A program made the translations under genes and the position numbers. A DNA stretch of 64,000 nucleotides. Origin: Streptococcus hyointestinalis. GTDB lineage: Bacteria > Bacillota > Bacilli > Lactobacillales > Streptococcaceae. The stretch spans positions 1,426,001 through 1,490,000 of the forward strand of contig NZ_JAAKGB010000001.1 of assembly GCF_011039275.1 (NCBI RefSeq), written 5' to 3'. A model generated the notes under the pieces. That model saw nothing but the letters and a program-made list of their open reading frames with translations, was not told the DNA's origin and searched no databases. This document shows, piece by piece, positions 13,251 through 22,363 of this stretch; position 1 is the stretch's first letter, and every line of letters starts with the position of its first letter.

Positions 13251-14120
13251 TTAAAAATCGTTACATATCTGTAAATGGGTAAAAGTATCTTCAATTTGTT
13301 GTGATAGGTCATAACAATCTAGAAAATCAGCTATTTCTTTACATTTTTTCATGGTCTCTAGCCCCTTGATGTTGCCTTGAAGGTAATTCAAGTGCCCTTT
13401 AGCAAATTTTAGTTGCTGGCGTTCATATAAGTCTCCTTCCATAATGTCAAGGCTATCTAAAGAGTGGATAAACTTAGCCGCTACTATGGTTTCTTTTCTA
13501 TCCAGTAGGATACTAACTACATTTAAAAGCACTCGATAAATACGTTGACGATTCTCAGTTATGGTATGAAAAAATTGAGTTCTATTTAGAAGTTCTGAAC
13601 ATAGTAGCTCTAGCAACTTTGTGCTTAGAGCTCGAGCGCAGTAACTCAGAATCCAGAGTTCGTAAAAACACCATTCATCTACGGACATTAGATAGTCTGC
13701 AATAACTTCTTTTTCAGCTTCTGGTATGATTTGAGTGGAGTCACAGCGATTCATCATAACATGGAAAACAGCAATTAAAACACGGTCTGACTTTCGCCCA
13801 TTTTCTTCAAAACGTTCTTGATATTCTCTTATTTGTTTTTTAAAGTAGCCAATATTTCCAGTTTCTATGGATTTGTAGAGCTGTGACGACAATCGCACAT
13901 CTTGGTCTTGGAAATAGGCGTCAAAGAGTGAGGAAAACTCTCCTTGTAAAACATCCATGCGTCTCAGACAGTAAAAGAAAGTATCTACAGATAGATTGCT
14001 TTTCCCATTTTCAAATCGAGAAAGTTGAGCAGGCGTTACAAAGTCTCCAGCCACTTCTTTTAGGGACATGTTCTTAGATTCTCGAATCATTTTAAAAACT
14101 TTTCCATAACTATCGTCCAT
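13251..14120 (-). CDS. Rgg/GadR/MutR-family transcriptional regulator
   Basis: A 289-residue regulator. Residues ~5-65 form an XRE helix-turn-helix (YGKVFKMIRESKNMSLKEVA, TPAQLSRFENGKSNLSVDTF) with the typical Rgg continuation FFYCLRRMDV. The rest is helical and repeat-like (FKKQIREYQERFEENGRK, VIADYLMSVDEWCFYELWI, ILLDRKETIVAAKFIHSLD), matching the TPR-like peptide-binding domain of Rgg and MutR proteins. Start 14120 is chosen for its AGGAG site nine bases upstream. Rgg proteins respond to short secreted peptides. The adjacent downstream gene encodes a small exported protein; a classic ~22-residue SHP gene was not found beside it. Confidence 0.85.
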   Translation of the reverse strand: MDDSYGKVFKMIRESKNMSLKEVAGDFVTPAQLSRFENGKSNLSVDTFFYCLRRMDVLQGEFSSLFDAYFQDQDVRLSSQLYKSIETGNIGYFKKQIREYQERFEENGRKSDRVLIAVFHVMMNRCDSTQIIPEAEKEVIADYLMSVDEWCFYELWILSYCARALSTKLLELLCSELLNRTQFFHTITENRQRIYRVLLNVVSILLDRKETIVAAKFIHSLDSLDIMEGDLYERQQLKFAKGHLNYLQGNIKGLETMKKCKEIADFLDCYDLSQQIEDTFTHLQICNDF

Positions 14121-14208
14121 ACAAGCTCTCCTTTTACATTTATGCAACGTTTGTGCTACTATAAAACTAGTTTAGCATATTTTTTAGAAATAAGATACAG
14201 AAGTCACA

Positions 14209-14235
14209 AAAACCTCTCCCAACGGGAGAGGTTTT
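14209..14235 (-). terminator. Terminator of the nik operon
   Basis: AAAACCTCTCCC (14209-14220) and GGGAGAGGTTTT (14224-14235) form a perfect 12-bp stem, directly following the fused ATPase stop on the minus strand, then a T-run. Confidence 0.85.
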
Positions 14236-15600
14236 CTAGTTGATGGTATCGAGATTCAAGATACTATCGACTTTGTCGTCCATGCTATCATCATGCGTAA
14301 TAAAGACATAAGTGAGGTTTCTTGCTTTTTGGAGTTGGACGAGGAGTTTGAAAATAGCTACTTTATGGATAAGGTCTAGGATACTAAAGGGTTCGTCAAA
14401 AAAGATGAGGTCTGCTTGTTGGATGAGACTTCTGGCAATGGCAAGTCTCTGCTGCTCGCCCCCACTAAGGGTGGTGACTGTTCGGGGGAGATGTTCAGCA
14501 GTGAGACCCACCGCAGTCAGAGTCACCAGTAAGTCCTCAAAATGTCTAGCACCAATAACCTCTCGCAAGACCTGCTCAACAGTAAAGGAGGGGTCTAGTG
14601 CGGTGCTGGTATTTTGAAAGACGATACTTGGTGTGCCATTTGTGATAATCTCACCACTAGTGACTTCCTCTAGTCCTAGCGCCATACGAATAAGAGTGGT
14701 TTTTCCAGCACCATTTTTGCCACGGATAGACTGGACTTGTCCTTTTTTGACTGTCCAATTCAGCTTGTGAAAAATATCTTTTTGCCCAGTTTTAAAGAGA
14801 GAGATTTTGTTTGTATAAATTTTGGAGACATCCTGAAACGCTAAAAGAACGTCAGAACTGTTTTGGCTATTATGAAAGGTTAATTGTTGCCATGTTTTTT
14901 TGGCTTCTTGGAGTTGGGCTAAAAATCCTGTTGATTGCTTGCTCATATAAGCTGTTGCTATCAAGTGGGCAGTCCCGTTTTCGAGGACGAGAACATCGGT
15001 GCTGAGATTTTCTAAAAGCGTGAGGTCATGGCTACTAAAAATCAATTTGGTCCCACGGTTAAGTGCTGCTTTAGCGAGTTTGATAAAATAGCGGACCCCT
15101 TGACTGTCAATCGCACTTGTCGGCTCATCAGCGATAATCACCTTTGGTGTGTTTAAAAGGGCTAAGCTGTAGACTAAGCGCTGCAATTGTCCGCCAGAGA
15201 GTTGATAGGGATATTTTGAAAGGTCATTTTGATTTAATTGGCTAAGGTCTAATAACTCACTAATAGCAGCGTCAACATCAGAGCATTCTTGTTGCTTGAT
15301 GATGTCTTTTACCTGTGCTAATACTTTACGGTGGGGGTCTAGTGCATTTTGTGGGAGTTGGGGAATCACTCGGATGTCCTTACCAAGTTGTAAGACCTTG
15401 TCGTCATCTACTAGCTTAATACTTCCTTGGTAGGTCAAGCTATCTGAGTAATCGCCAAGCAAGGTCTTGATAAGGGTGGTCTTGCCACCACCGCTTTTAC
15501 CAAGAAGCGCTAAGCTCTCTAGCTCATACTCGATATGCTTAATACTGACAATGGTCTTTTGGCTACTTGCAATAGCAAGGTCTTTAATGACTAATTTCAT
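14236..15600 (-). CDS. Fused NikD-NikE ATPase of a nickel/peptide ABC importer
   Basis: A 454-residue protein carrying two full ABC ATPase domains in one chain. First domain: Walker A LGKSGGGKTTLIK (~33-45), signature YQLSGGQLQRLV, Walker B VIIADEPTSAID, switch His IFSSHDLT. Second domain: RGKNGAGKTTLIRM, TLSGGEQQRLAIA, LIFFDEPFSILD, VFITHDDS. In most NikABCDE or Opp systems these are two proteins, so this is a fusion. It is last in an operon nikA-B-C-DE with four-base overlaps, ending at a strong terminator. It energises import from the cytosolic face. Confidence 0.88.
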   Translation of the reverse strand: MKLVIKDLAIASSQKTIVSIKHIEYELESLALLGKSGGGKTTLIKTLLGDYSDSLTYQGSIKLVDDDKVLQLGKDIRVIPQLPQNALDPHRKVLAQVKDIIKQQECSDVDAAISELLDLSQLNQNDLSKYPYQLSGGQLQRLVYSLALLNTPKVIIADEPTSAIDSQGVRYFIKLAKAALNRGTKLIFSSHDLTLLENLSTDVLVLENGTAHLIATAYMSKQSTGFLAQLQEAKKTWQQLTFHNSQNSSDVLLAFQDVSKIYTNKISLFKTGQKDIFHKLNWTVKKGQVQSIRGKNGAGKTTLIRMALGLEEVTSGEIITNGTPSIVFQNTSTALDPSFTVEQVLREVIGARHFEDLLVTLTAVGLTAEHLPRTVTTLSGGEQQRLAIARSLIQQADLIFFDEPFSILDLIHKVAIFKLLVQLQKARNLTYVFITHDDSMDDKVDSILNLDTIN

Positions 15601-16400
15601 TTTCTGTCCTTTCTGATACTATCTCCGATGTAGTTAAGGGTCACACTGACAAGAAAGATAGCTAGACCTGCTGGAATCATCTGCCAAGGATAAGACACAG
15701 CAGACTCACCAGCGTCGCTTAGCATGCGTCCCCATTCGGCAGTCGGTGCTTGAACACCAAGCCCCAAAAACGATAGCGAAGCAATGCTAATAATAAGCGC
15801 ACTCATATCAATCGTCGCATAGACGATTAAGTGATTAGCGATGTTGGGTAGGACATGATGGAGCAGTATCCACAGACGTGAGCGTTTGACGATGTGGGAA
15901 AACGCCACATAGTCACGCTCTAAAATCTGCTCTGTGTCTGCCTTAATCATCTGCACATACCAAGGCAATTTGGCGAGGACAATAGCAAAGACTAGACCCA
16001 CAAAATTGGGACCAATGAGAGCAATAATCATCAGCGTCAGCATTTCACTAGGCAGTGCTAAAAATAGCGTACAAATACCTGTTACAATCGTCTCTATAAA
16101 GCCCTTGTAAAATGCTGCTAAAAAGCCTAATATTGCTCCCAATAAGAGGATAATCAATGTTAATAGGACACCAAGTAAGAGAGTGGTTCTTGCCCCGTAG
16201 AGAATTCTGGAAAAAATGTCACGCCCCAGCTCATCGGTTCCCAAGATATGAATAAGGTTTGGTAATTGGAGTTTTTCTGAGAGATGGATACTGTTAGGGT
16301 CAAAATGGGTGATGACTGGTGCTAAAATCGCTAGGAGTATAAAAAGGACAAGAACGCAAATACTGATAATAAGGATAATGTCTTTTTTCTTGGTTGTCAT
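15597..16400 (-). CDS. nikC: Nickel/peptide ABC importer permease, NikC type
   Basis: A 267-residue inner permease of the dipeptide/nickel class (OppC/NikC). After the first helix (IILIISICVLVLFILLAILA) comes HILGTDELGRDIFSRILYGA, the family signature, and the cytoplasmic EAA loop region DYVAFSHIVKRSRLWILLHH then VLPNI. About six membrane helices are visible. Four-base overlaps with both neighbours (nikB upstream, fused nikDE downstream) show tight translational coupling. It pairs with NikB to form the membrane channel. Confidence 0.85.
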   Translation of the reverse strand: MTTKKKDIILIISICVLVLFILLAILAPVITHFDPNSIHLSEKLQLPNLIHILGTDELGRDIFSRILYGARTTLLLGVLLTLIILLLGAILGFLAAFYKGFIETIVTGICTLFLALPSEMLTLMIIALIGPNFVGLVFAIVLAKLPWYVQMIKADTEQILERDYVAFSHIVKRSRLWILLHHVLPNIANHLIVYATIDMSALIISIASLSFLGLGVQAPTAEWGRMLSDAGESAVSYPWQMIPAGLAIFLVSVTLNYIGDSIRKDRK

Positions 16401-17326
16401 AGGTTTTCCCTCGCATTAAAGTGATGATGATAAGCTTGGCAAATGGAATTAAGGATTAAAAAGAGAATCGTCATAATGCAAATATAGCCTTCTATGAGTG
16501 GAAAATCACGCTCGGTGATGGCTGTGATACACAAGGAACCCATACCTGAAAAGTTAAAGAGTGTCTCAACAATCACACTACCTGCTAAAAGCTTAGGCAA
16601 ACTAATACTCAATGAAGAAAAGGTTGATGTCAATGAATTTTTTAGGAGAAAACGATGGTAATAGTTTTCCTGAAAGCCATTGTAGCGGTAGTAACTCATA
16701 TAAGAACGTTTTTGATTGTCCAGAATTTCTTGTCTCACTAGTCTGACGTAAGAGCCGATATAAATAGACGTCATGGTCAATACCGGAAGCACCAGACTCA
16801 GCGGGGTTATATCAATAGAGGAGATGGGAAACCAGCCAAGATTAGCTGCAAAGACACTAAGCAGGATGAGCCCCAGCCAAAAGGCAGGAAAGCTCGAGAA
16901 AATCAAGCACACAACACGCATGCATTTTTCAAGCCAGTGTTCTTTGAAACCAATCAGAACCCGTGCATAGATGTAGATGATAAGACTCATCAAGATAACG
17001 GTGATAATCATCAATAAAAGCGTATTGGGGAGAGCTTCTAAGATGAGTTGTGTCACAGGTTCTTTTTGCGTATAGCTAGTGCCTAAATCACCACGAAAGA
17101 GATGTAATAGCCAATCACCATACTGGTTTAAAATGGGCTTATCTAGCCCCAGGCGTTCTTTTTCGGCTTTTATAGCGGCTGCAGTCACTGTGACACGATT
17201 AGCGTGTAAGGAGCTTGCAGCAAGATCGGGGTTAAAGGCTAAAAAGAGGAAAAAGGATAAGCTGACAATGATAAACCAAGTAATGATTATCTTCAGCAAC
17301 GTCTTTATTAAAACTCTAAATGTCAT
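16397..17326 (-). CDS. nikB: Nickel/peptide ABC importer permease, NikB type
   Basis: A 309-residue permease of the OppB/NikB class, with an N-terminal helix (IIITWFIIVSLSFFLFLAF), the conserved periplasmic-loop motif ERLGLDKPILNQYGDWLLHL, RGDLGTSYTQKEPV, and the coupling loop YIGSYVRLVRQEILDNQKR. Six membrane segments are visible. It lies 25 bases after nikA and overlaps nikC by four bases. Together with NikC, NikA and the fused ATPase it forms a complete importer. Confidence 0.85.
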   Translation of the reverse strand: MTFRVLIKTLLKIIITWFIIVSLSFFLFLAFNPDLAASSLHANRVTVTAAAIKAEKERLGLDKPILNQYGDWLLHLFRGDLGTSYTQKEPVTQLILEALPNTLLLMIITVILMSLIIYIYARVLIGFKEHWLEKCMRVVCLIFSSFPAFWLGLILLSVFAANLGWFPISSIDITPLSLVLPVLTMTSIYIGSYVRLVRQEILDNQKRSYMSYYRYNGFQENYYHRFLLKNSLTSTFSSLSISLPKLLAGSVIVETLFNFSGMGSLCITAITERDFPLIEGYICIMTILFLILNSICQAYHHHFNARENL

Positions 17327-17351
17327 GAAAAAACCGTTCTATTAGTGTGTT

Positions 17352-18941
17352 TTATTTTTTAAAATACATGTGCGCAAATGGGATTTCGTATTGAGAGGTT
17401 GGGAAATAAATACCTCCTAAGCTGCTTGTCGCAACAGCTTTTGTACGTGAGTAAGAGATTGGTACGTAAACGTACTCATCTGAGATATAGGTCATAATTT
17501 CACGGTAAGCGTCTTGGCGTGTCGTTTCATCTGTTGATGAGATCGCTTCTTGAATCTTGTCATCCAGCCATGCTTTTTTAGAGAGACCGAGCTGTGCTTG
17601 GTAGTCCGCATGGGCTGCGACACGCCATGAGCTTAGGAAGGTTTGTGGGTCATATGGAGCTCCCCAAGAAAGAGAGTATTGCATATCAAAATCACCATCT
17701 TTTTGGCGACTGAGGTAGGATTGTTTGTCATCAGAGATGATATTGACTTTGATACCTACTGCTTTTAGGTTACTTTGGATAACTTGGGCAATGCTTTCTT
17801 CTTGAGCATTTTGCGCATTACATGAGAAGGTCAAACTAAGTTCTTGACCGTCTTTTTCACGGTAGCCAGTTGTTTTATTGAGGGTGTAGCCTGCTTCTTC
17901 CAAGACTTTTTGGGCTTTTTTCTTGTTGTAAGAAATCGTTTTTAAATCAAGGTCTTTCATATATGGAGCAGTGCTTGGAAGAAGTGTTTTGGCGACTGTT
18001 TCTTGATTGTCTAAGACACCAGAGACGATTTCTTTTTTATTGATAGCATAAGAGACGGCTTCACGGACTTTGATGTCTTTTAGAAAACTATGGTTGGCAT
18101 TGAGCACAACAGAGCGTGAAGCGTTTGGTTTACTGAAGTAAACCTTGAATTTATTGTTTTTCTCGAGAGTTTTGATGGTGTCTGATGTGAGCTGGTCGCC
18201 GTCACTTCCGTAGATGAGGTCGATACTGCCTTTTTGAAGGGCTAATTGCAAGCTTTGGAATGATGGGATAACTTGCCATTTAACGGTCTTCAGTTTTGGT
18301 TTCGTGCCCCAGTAGTATTTATTGGTAGTAAAGACAGCTTGTTTATTTTTCTTGTAGCTTTTGAGGACATAAGGACCTGTTCCGATGTAGCCATTAACAC
18401 CGTCCTTTGTCCCGCCATCTTTAAAGGTCTTTGGCGAAGCGATACCAAACGGACGGACGACACTAAGCTCGATAAGGGTTGGGTAATAAGCGTGTTTCAA
18501 GACCAATTTAAAGGTATTCGTGTCAACAGCTTCACAGCTATCAATCTCTTCGATGAGTCCCATCCAGCCATGACGTTCTTTATTGGCTAAGATGGCATCA
18601 AAGTTTTCTTTGACGTCTTCTGCTGTTAGGACATCACCGTTTGAGAATTTGACATTTTTACGAATGTGAAAAGTATAGGTTTTACCGTCTTCACTGATTT
18701 CCCAGCTGCTAGCGAGATTTGGTTTGATTTTGGTGCCGTCACTAGTGACTAAGCGTTCATAGATCATGTTTTGTGCTGCCATTTCACCATTATAGAGGTG
18801 AGGATTGAGGTCGCCGACGTCTTTTGTAGAGCCATAGTTTAGCGTCGTTTTTGTTTTTGTATCTTGCGTTTTAGAGCAAGCAGCTAGTAGTGCAATGGTT
18901 AAAGGCAGTAATAATACCCAGATAAACTGTTTTTTCTTCAC
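17352..18941 (-). CDS. nikA: Nickel-binding lipoprotein, NikA type (SBP family 5)
   Basis: A 529-residue lipoprotein; signal FIWVLLLPLTIALLAAC gives a lipobox LAAC at about residues 19-22. Similarity to E. coli NikA, recalled from its sequence, is strong: LNPHLYNGEMAAQNMIYERL, SEDGKTYTFHIRKNVKFSNG, HAYYPTLIELSVVRPFG and SWGAPYDPQTFLSSWRV. The Arg of the VRPF segment, which binds the metal chelate in NikA, is kept. The His416 position of E. coli NikA (in FHRTWGAPYDP) is Ser here (YSLSWGAPYDP), so direct His ligation is probably absent and a metallophore-bound or other metal form is likely. The start is a GTG after AAAAGGA. It lies beside the urease island. Confidence 0.85.
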   Translation of the reverse strand: MKKKQFIWVLLLPLTIALLAACSKTQDTKTKTTLNYGSTKDVGDLNPHLYNGEMAAQNMIYERLVTSDGTKIKPNLASSWEISEDGKTYTFHIRKNVKFSNGDVLTAEDVKENFDAILANKERHGWMGLIEEIDSCEAVDTNTFKLVLKHAYYPTLIELSVVRPFGIASPKTFKDGGTKDGVNGYIGTGPYVLKSYKKNKQAVFTTNKYYWGTKPKLKTVKWQVIPSFQSLQLALQKGSIDLIYGSDGDQLTSDTIKTLEKNNKFKVYFSKPNASRSVVLNANHSFLKDIKVREAVSYAINKKEIVSGVLDNQETVAKTLLPSTAPYMKDLDLKTISYNKKKAQKVLEEAGYTLNKTTGYREKDGQELSLTFSCNAQNAQEESIAQVIQSNLKAVGIKVNIISDDKQSYLSRQKDGDFDMQYSLSWGAPYDPQTFLSSWRVAAHADYQAQLGLSKKAWLDDKIQEAISSTDETTRQDAYREIMTYISDEYVYVPISYSRTKAVATSSLGGIYFPTSQYEIPFAHMYFKK

Positions 18942-19205
18942 GTTTTTATCCTTTTCTAAATAATTAAGTTTAATGATTATGTTTCTTTGAGGTCTTGATG
19001 GCTACTTTATTGTTTCTTGCAAAGGTTAACTAACAGCACGTAATTCCCCCACCTCTTAGGTGGTGGGATGTAAGTGCTTCGGTCTAGTGCAGGGCTAGAA
19101 GCCCTGTGCGTGACCGACAAATAGAAAGTATTAGACAAGTTTGACTTGTCTTTTTAGTTGTGCTATTCTATAATCAGTTGCTAAACTGAAAGAATAATAA
19201 TATCA

Positions 19206-19607
19206 ATGAAATTAGATACAAATGCACATTCAGTCTTTCTTCTTCATTACCACCTTATTCTAGTCGTGAAGTATCGTAGACAAGTATTCACTGATGAGAT
19301 TTCTGAACGTGCTAAGGAAATATTTGAGTATATCGCCCCTAGTTATAAAATCGAATTAGTTGAGTGGAATCATGATAAAGACCATGTTCATATTCTCTTC
19401 AAAGGGCAACCTAAAACAGAAATAAGTAAATTCATCAATGCATACAAATCTGCGAGTAGCCGATTACTCAAAAAGGAGTTCCCAGTTATTCGTCAACGGT
19501 TGTGGAAAGAGATGTTCTGGTCACAATCATTCTGCCTCTTATCAAGTGGGGGAGCTCCAATTGATGTCGTTAAGCAGTATATTGAAAATCAAGGACAGAA
19601 AAAATGA
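19206..19607 (+). CDS. tnpA: Y1 HUH single-strand transposase
   Basis: A 133-residue IS200/IS605 transposase. The HUH metal site is DHVHILF (about residues 60-66) and the catalytic Tyr is in VVKQYIENQ near the C-terminus (about residue 127). The start motif [18 protein letters not shown] and [16 protein letters not shown] are family hallmarks. It excises and inserts single-stranded circles by recognising the end hairpins. All key residues are present. An upstream candidate -10 (TATAAT, about 19171) lies in the left end. Confidence 0.93.
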   Translation: MKLDTNAHSVFLLHYHLILVVKYRRQVFTDEISERAKEIFEYIAPSYKIELVEWNHDKDHVHILFKGQPKTEISKFINAYKSASSRLLKKEFPVIRQRLWKEMFWSQSFCLLSSGGAPIDVVKQYIENQGQKK

Positions 19608-20713
19608 CTATTAGACAGAAATCCTATAAATTTCGCTTATATCCCAACCTTGACCAGCGTATCATGTTTGCGAAAACATTCGGTTCATCTCGTGCTATCT
19701 GGAATATAATGCTTGCAGATAAAATCAAGTATTACGAGGAGACTGGTAAAACGCTCAAAAACACACCAGCTCAGTATAAGAAAGAGTTCCCTTGGCTGAA
19801 AGAGGTTGACAGTTTGGCACTTGCCAATGTTCAGCTCAACTTGCAAAAAGCCTATAAATCATTCTTCAACTCTGGATTTGGCTTTCCTAAATTCAAGTCA
19901 AAACGCCACCGTCAGTCTTATCGAACAAATAACCAAAATGGTACAATAGCTGTTTCTGACGGTAAAGTCAAGCTCCCTAAGATTGGTTGGGTTAGATTGG
20001 AACAACATCGTCAAATGATTGGTACAATCAAAAGTGCAACTATCTCCATGACAGAAACTGGAAAGTATTACATTTCTATTCTCTGTGAAAGCGATGTCCA
20101 GCCCCTTCCAAAGACAGGTACTTCTGTTGGTATCGACCTAGGTATTGAAAACTTCGCCATTCTATCCACTGGTGAGAAAATCGGTAATGAGCGGTTTCTG
20201 AAGAACCTGTCTAAGAAGTTAGCTAAGGAACAGAAAATCCTATCTCGTCGTTCCTTGGTTGCTAAAAAGGCAGGAAAGAACTTCTCTGAGAGTGCTAATT
20301 ACCAAAAGCAACGTATCAAGGTTGCTAAAATCCATGAAAAGATTGCCAATAAGCGTAAGGACTTTCTCAATAAGCTCAGTATGGAGATTATCAAGAACCA
20401 CGATATTATCTGTATTGAGGACTTATCGAGTAAAAACCTGATGACTAATCACAAGTTAGCGAAATCTATTGGCGATGTCTCATGGTCTGAATTTGTGAGA
20501 ATGTTGGAATATAAGGCTGAATGGTACGAGAAACAAGTATCAAAAATCAGTCGTTGGTATCCATCATCTCAACTATGTTCAGATTGCGGTCACAACTCTG
20601 GAAAGAAACCACTCAATATCCGAAATTGGACTTGCGAGAATTGTGGTTCTCATCATGATAGAGACATCAACGCTAGTATCAATATCCTAAATGAAGGATT
20701 GAGATTAGCCTAG
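19604..20713 (+). CDS. tnpB: TnpB RNA-guided nuclease (RuvC type)
   Basis: A 369-residue TnpB of the IS605 group, related to the ancestors of Cas12. The RuvC residues are all visible: Asp in [13 protein letters not shown], Glu in [13 protein letters not shown] and Asp in [13 protein letters not shown]. The zinc ribbon is CSDCGH ... CENCGS. The N-terminal helix-turn-helix region begins [17 protein letters not shown]. TnpB uses an RNA from the element's right end to cut empty donor sites, helping element retention. Its start overlaps the tnpA stop (ATGA). It is slightly shorter than ISDra2 TnpB (408 residues) but appears intact. Confidence 0.93.
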   Translation: MTIRQKSYKFRLYPNLDQRIMFAKTFGSSRAIWNIMLADKIKYYEETGKTLKNTPAQYKKEFPWLKEVDSLALANVQLNLQKAYKSFFNSGFGFPKFKSKRHRQSYRTNNQNGTIAVSDGKVKLPKIGWVRLEQHRQMIGTIKSATISMTETGKYYISILCESDVQPLPKTGTSVGIDLGIENFAILSTGEKIGNERFLKNLSKKLAKEQKILSRRSLVAKKAGKNFSESANYQKQRIKVAKIHEKIANKRKDFLNKLSMEIIKNHDIICIEDLSSKNLMTNHKLAKSIGDVSWSEFVRMLEYKAEWYEKQVSKISRWYPSSQLCSDCGHNSGKKPLNIRNWTCENCGSHHDRDINASINILNEGLRLA

Positions 20714-20862
20714 TCCAAAACAAATGAACCGTAGGAACTACGGGGATAGCTTGGTAAAATAGTGTAACCTCTGTTGGTTAGTCAGCTAATCAATAAGTCT
20801 GCACTCTACCCAAGAAGCCCCTACCTCTTAGCGTATGCGTAGGTAGGGGTGGTTCACTTGCC
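20690..20862 (+). ncRNA. Probable omega (reRNA) guide-RNA region of TnpB
   Basis: The 3' end of tnpB plus the 150-base non-coding right end is where omega RNAs of this family are made. It is structured: CTACGGGG and other short pairs near 20735, and the terminal hairpin 20818-20849. The guide would be read from the flank after about 20862 (beginning near CCCCCTCGGC). This is inferred from the family, not from transcript evidence. Confidence 0.55.
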
Positions 20863-20926
20863 CCCTCGGCAATGATTCCCAAATAAAATGTCTTGTCCTC
20901 ACGCTTTTAGACTTTCTAATAATGGA

Positions 20927-21577
20927 TTAAAATTGATTGAAAAGGTCTTTGAGGTCTTGGTCTTTTGTCGTCGTGTCTTTGTTATAGAGAGTAATCTTGC
21001 CATCTTTAACTAGACAGACTTTTGTATTTTCATCAGCCAGGTAGTGATAATGGTGGGTGGATAAAATGATGGTTTTTCCAATGCTGTTTAGATGACGTAA
21101 AATGGCTTTTAGTTGTTCGGTGGCTTCTTTGGCGACTTTCTTTTTTTCACCACCAGAGAGTTGGTAGGGAATGCGCCCCAGCAAGTCATGAATGCCAAAG
21201 ACATCCGCCAAGTCAAGCACACGCTCTTTAATCTCTTCTTCACTTCGATTTGCCTGATAAAGGCTAAAGGCAATTTCGTCATAGACGGTCTGATTAAAGA
21301 GCTGAATATCAACATCTTGAAACAAAATCCCAAGACCTTGATAATAAGCTTGCTTGCTTTTTCGATGTTTGAGGATTTGTTTGAGCTCATCCCCTTCAAA
21401 GAGGAGTTTGCCACTTTCTGCTGCTTTAAAGCCCATCAAAAGGTCTAAGAAAGTCGATTTTCCTTGACCGTTCTCTCCGAGAACAACCACATAGTCTCCC
21501 TTTTTAATAGTCAGGTTGACGTTTTCAAATATAAGACGCTCATCATAAGCACAGGATATATTGTCCAGTTGGTACAT
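20927..21577 (-). CDS. cbiO: CbiO-type ECF ATPase lacking its Walker B segment
   Basis: A 216-residue energising ATPase for the CbiMQO nickel/cobalt importer. Walker A (LGENGQGKST, ~33-42), Q-loop (GILFQDVDIQLF) and signature (YQLSGGEKKKVA) are normal. The sequence then runs straight into KEATEQLKAILRHLNSIGKT and the switch His (IILSTHHYHYL). The usual ~22-residue piece with the Walker B LLLDEP and D-loop is absent, at the junction near 21121-21136. The frame stays open, so this is a clean in-frame loss. The protein should bind but hardly hydrolyse ATP. It is last of the ure-cbi unit; the IS200/IS605 element follows 65 bases on. Confidence 0.85.
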   Translation of the reverse strand: MYQLDNISCAYDERLIFENVNLTIKKGDYVVVLGENGQGKSTFLDLLMGFKAAESGKLLFEGDELKQILKHRKSKQAYYQGLGILFQDVDIQLFNQTVYDEIAFSLYQANRSEEEIKERVLDLADVFGIHDLLGRIPYQLSGGEKKKVAKEATEQLKAILRHLNSIGKTIILSTHHYHYLADENTKVCLVKDGKITLYNKDTTTKDQDLKDLFNQF

Positions 21578-21586
21578 AAAATCACC

Positions 21587-22363
21587 TCACAGACTGATGA
21601 TTAGAACAGCGAGTGTTCCGAGTAAAAAGAGATAATCTTTTAGCGCCAACTTCTTGCGACTAGCATAGTAGTGACCGACAAATCCACGGGCTTCCATCGC
21701 TTTTTGCAGGTCAGTGCCGTATCGTCTCGCTTTTAGGTACAAAATCCCCCAGATACTAGTGCCTAGTTTGAAGGAGAAGGCATTAGCATTTGAGCGCACC
21801 TCGATAGCTTTTAGCATGTCCACCAATATTTGGCTAAAGGTGAAAATGTATTTGAGCGTAATGTCGAGCTGTACCAATAAAACATCTGGAAAATGTAATT
21901 GCTTTAATGCTTGGATAAAGTCTGGTAGACTGGAGAGTTCTGCATAGAGTGATACCACCAGTAAAATCAAAGGAATTCTCACGATAAATAGCAGCGTCCC
22001 TCTTCCTAAAAACAGCGCTGGAAGATAGACAAGGAGTGGTAAAACGGATAGCAGAAGCGTTTTTTTCAATATCTTGCGCAGCTTATCACTGGGCATAAAG
22101 ATCAGAAAACTACCAAATACTAAAGCAAGAACCCAAAAGTAGAGCATTTTTTGCGAGAGACTAATGCTGATAATCAACAAGAGAGTTGACAGTAAAAGTG
22201 TCGTTGGATGTAGGGACAGAAAACGAAGCTCAAAACGCTCACTTGAAAAGCTATTGATAACAGCTTCTAGCGCCGAGCGATTTCGGATGAGGAAATGTTC
22301 TCTGCCACCTGTTTTTTGCTCTGTGCCTTGGGCTGTTAATTCTAGCCATTCGGGCATATTCAT
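21587..22363 (-). CDS. cbiQ: CbiQ-type ECF transmembrane coupling protein
   Basis: A 258-residue membrane protein that couples CbiM to CbiO ATPase. Hydrophobic segments include LHPTTLLLSTLLLIISISL, LYFWVLALVFGSFLIF and LLSVLPLLVYLPALFL. The coupling helix motif is MEARGF (AxxARG-like, ~225-230), with a second motif VRSNANAFSFKLG. It overlaps cbiM by four bases and is followed by cbiO after nine. With urease genes upstream, nickel is the expected substrate. Confidence 0.88.
   Translation of the reverse strand: MNMPEWLELTAQGTEQKTGGREHFLIRNRSALEAVINSFSSERFELRFLSLHPTTLLLSTLLLIISISLSQKMLYFWVLALVFGSFLIFMPSDKLRKILKKTLLLSVLPLLVYLPALFLGRGTLLFIVRIPLILLVVSLYAELSSLPDFIQALKQLHFPDVLLVQLDITLKYIFTFSQILVDMLKAIEVRSNANAFSFKLGTSIWGILYLKARRYGTDLQKAMEARGFVGHYYASRKKLALKDYLFLLGTLAVLIISL

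Larger units (their letters stand above)
19030..20862 (+). mobile_element. IS200/IS605-family element (tnpA + tnpB)
   Basis: A complete-looking element inserted between nikA and cbiO. The left end has a hairpin (CCACC-TCTTA-GGTGG, 19049-19063) and the right end a larger hairpin (CCCCTACC ... GGTAGGGG, 20818-20849); there are no inverted terminal repeats, as expected for this class. tnpA and tnpB overlap by four bases. The exact cleavage points, and so the target-adjacent motif, could not be fixed by eye; the limits are approximate. Confidence 0.85.
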
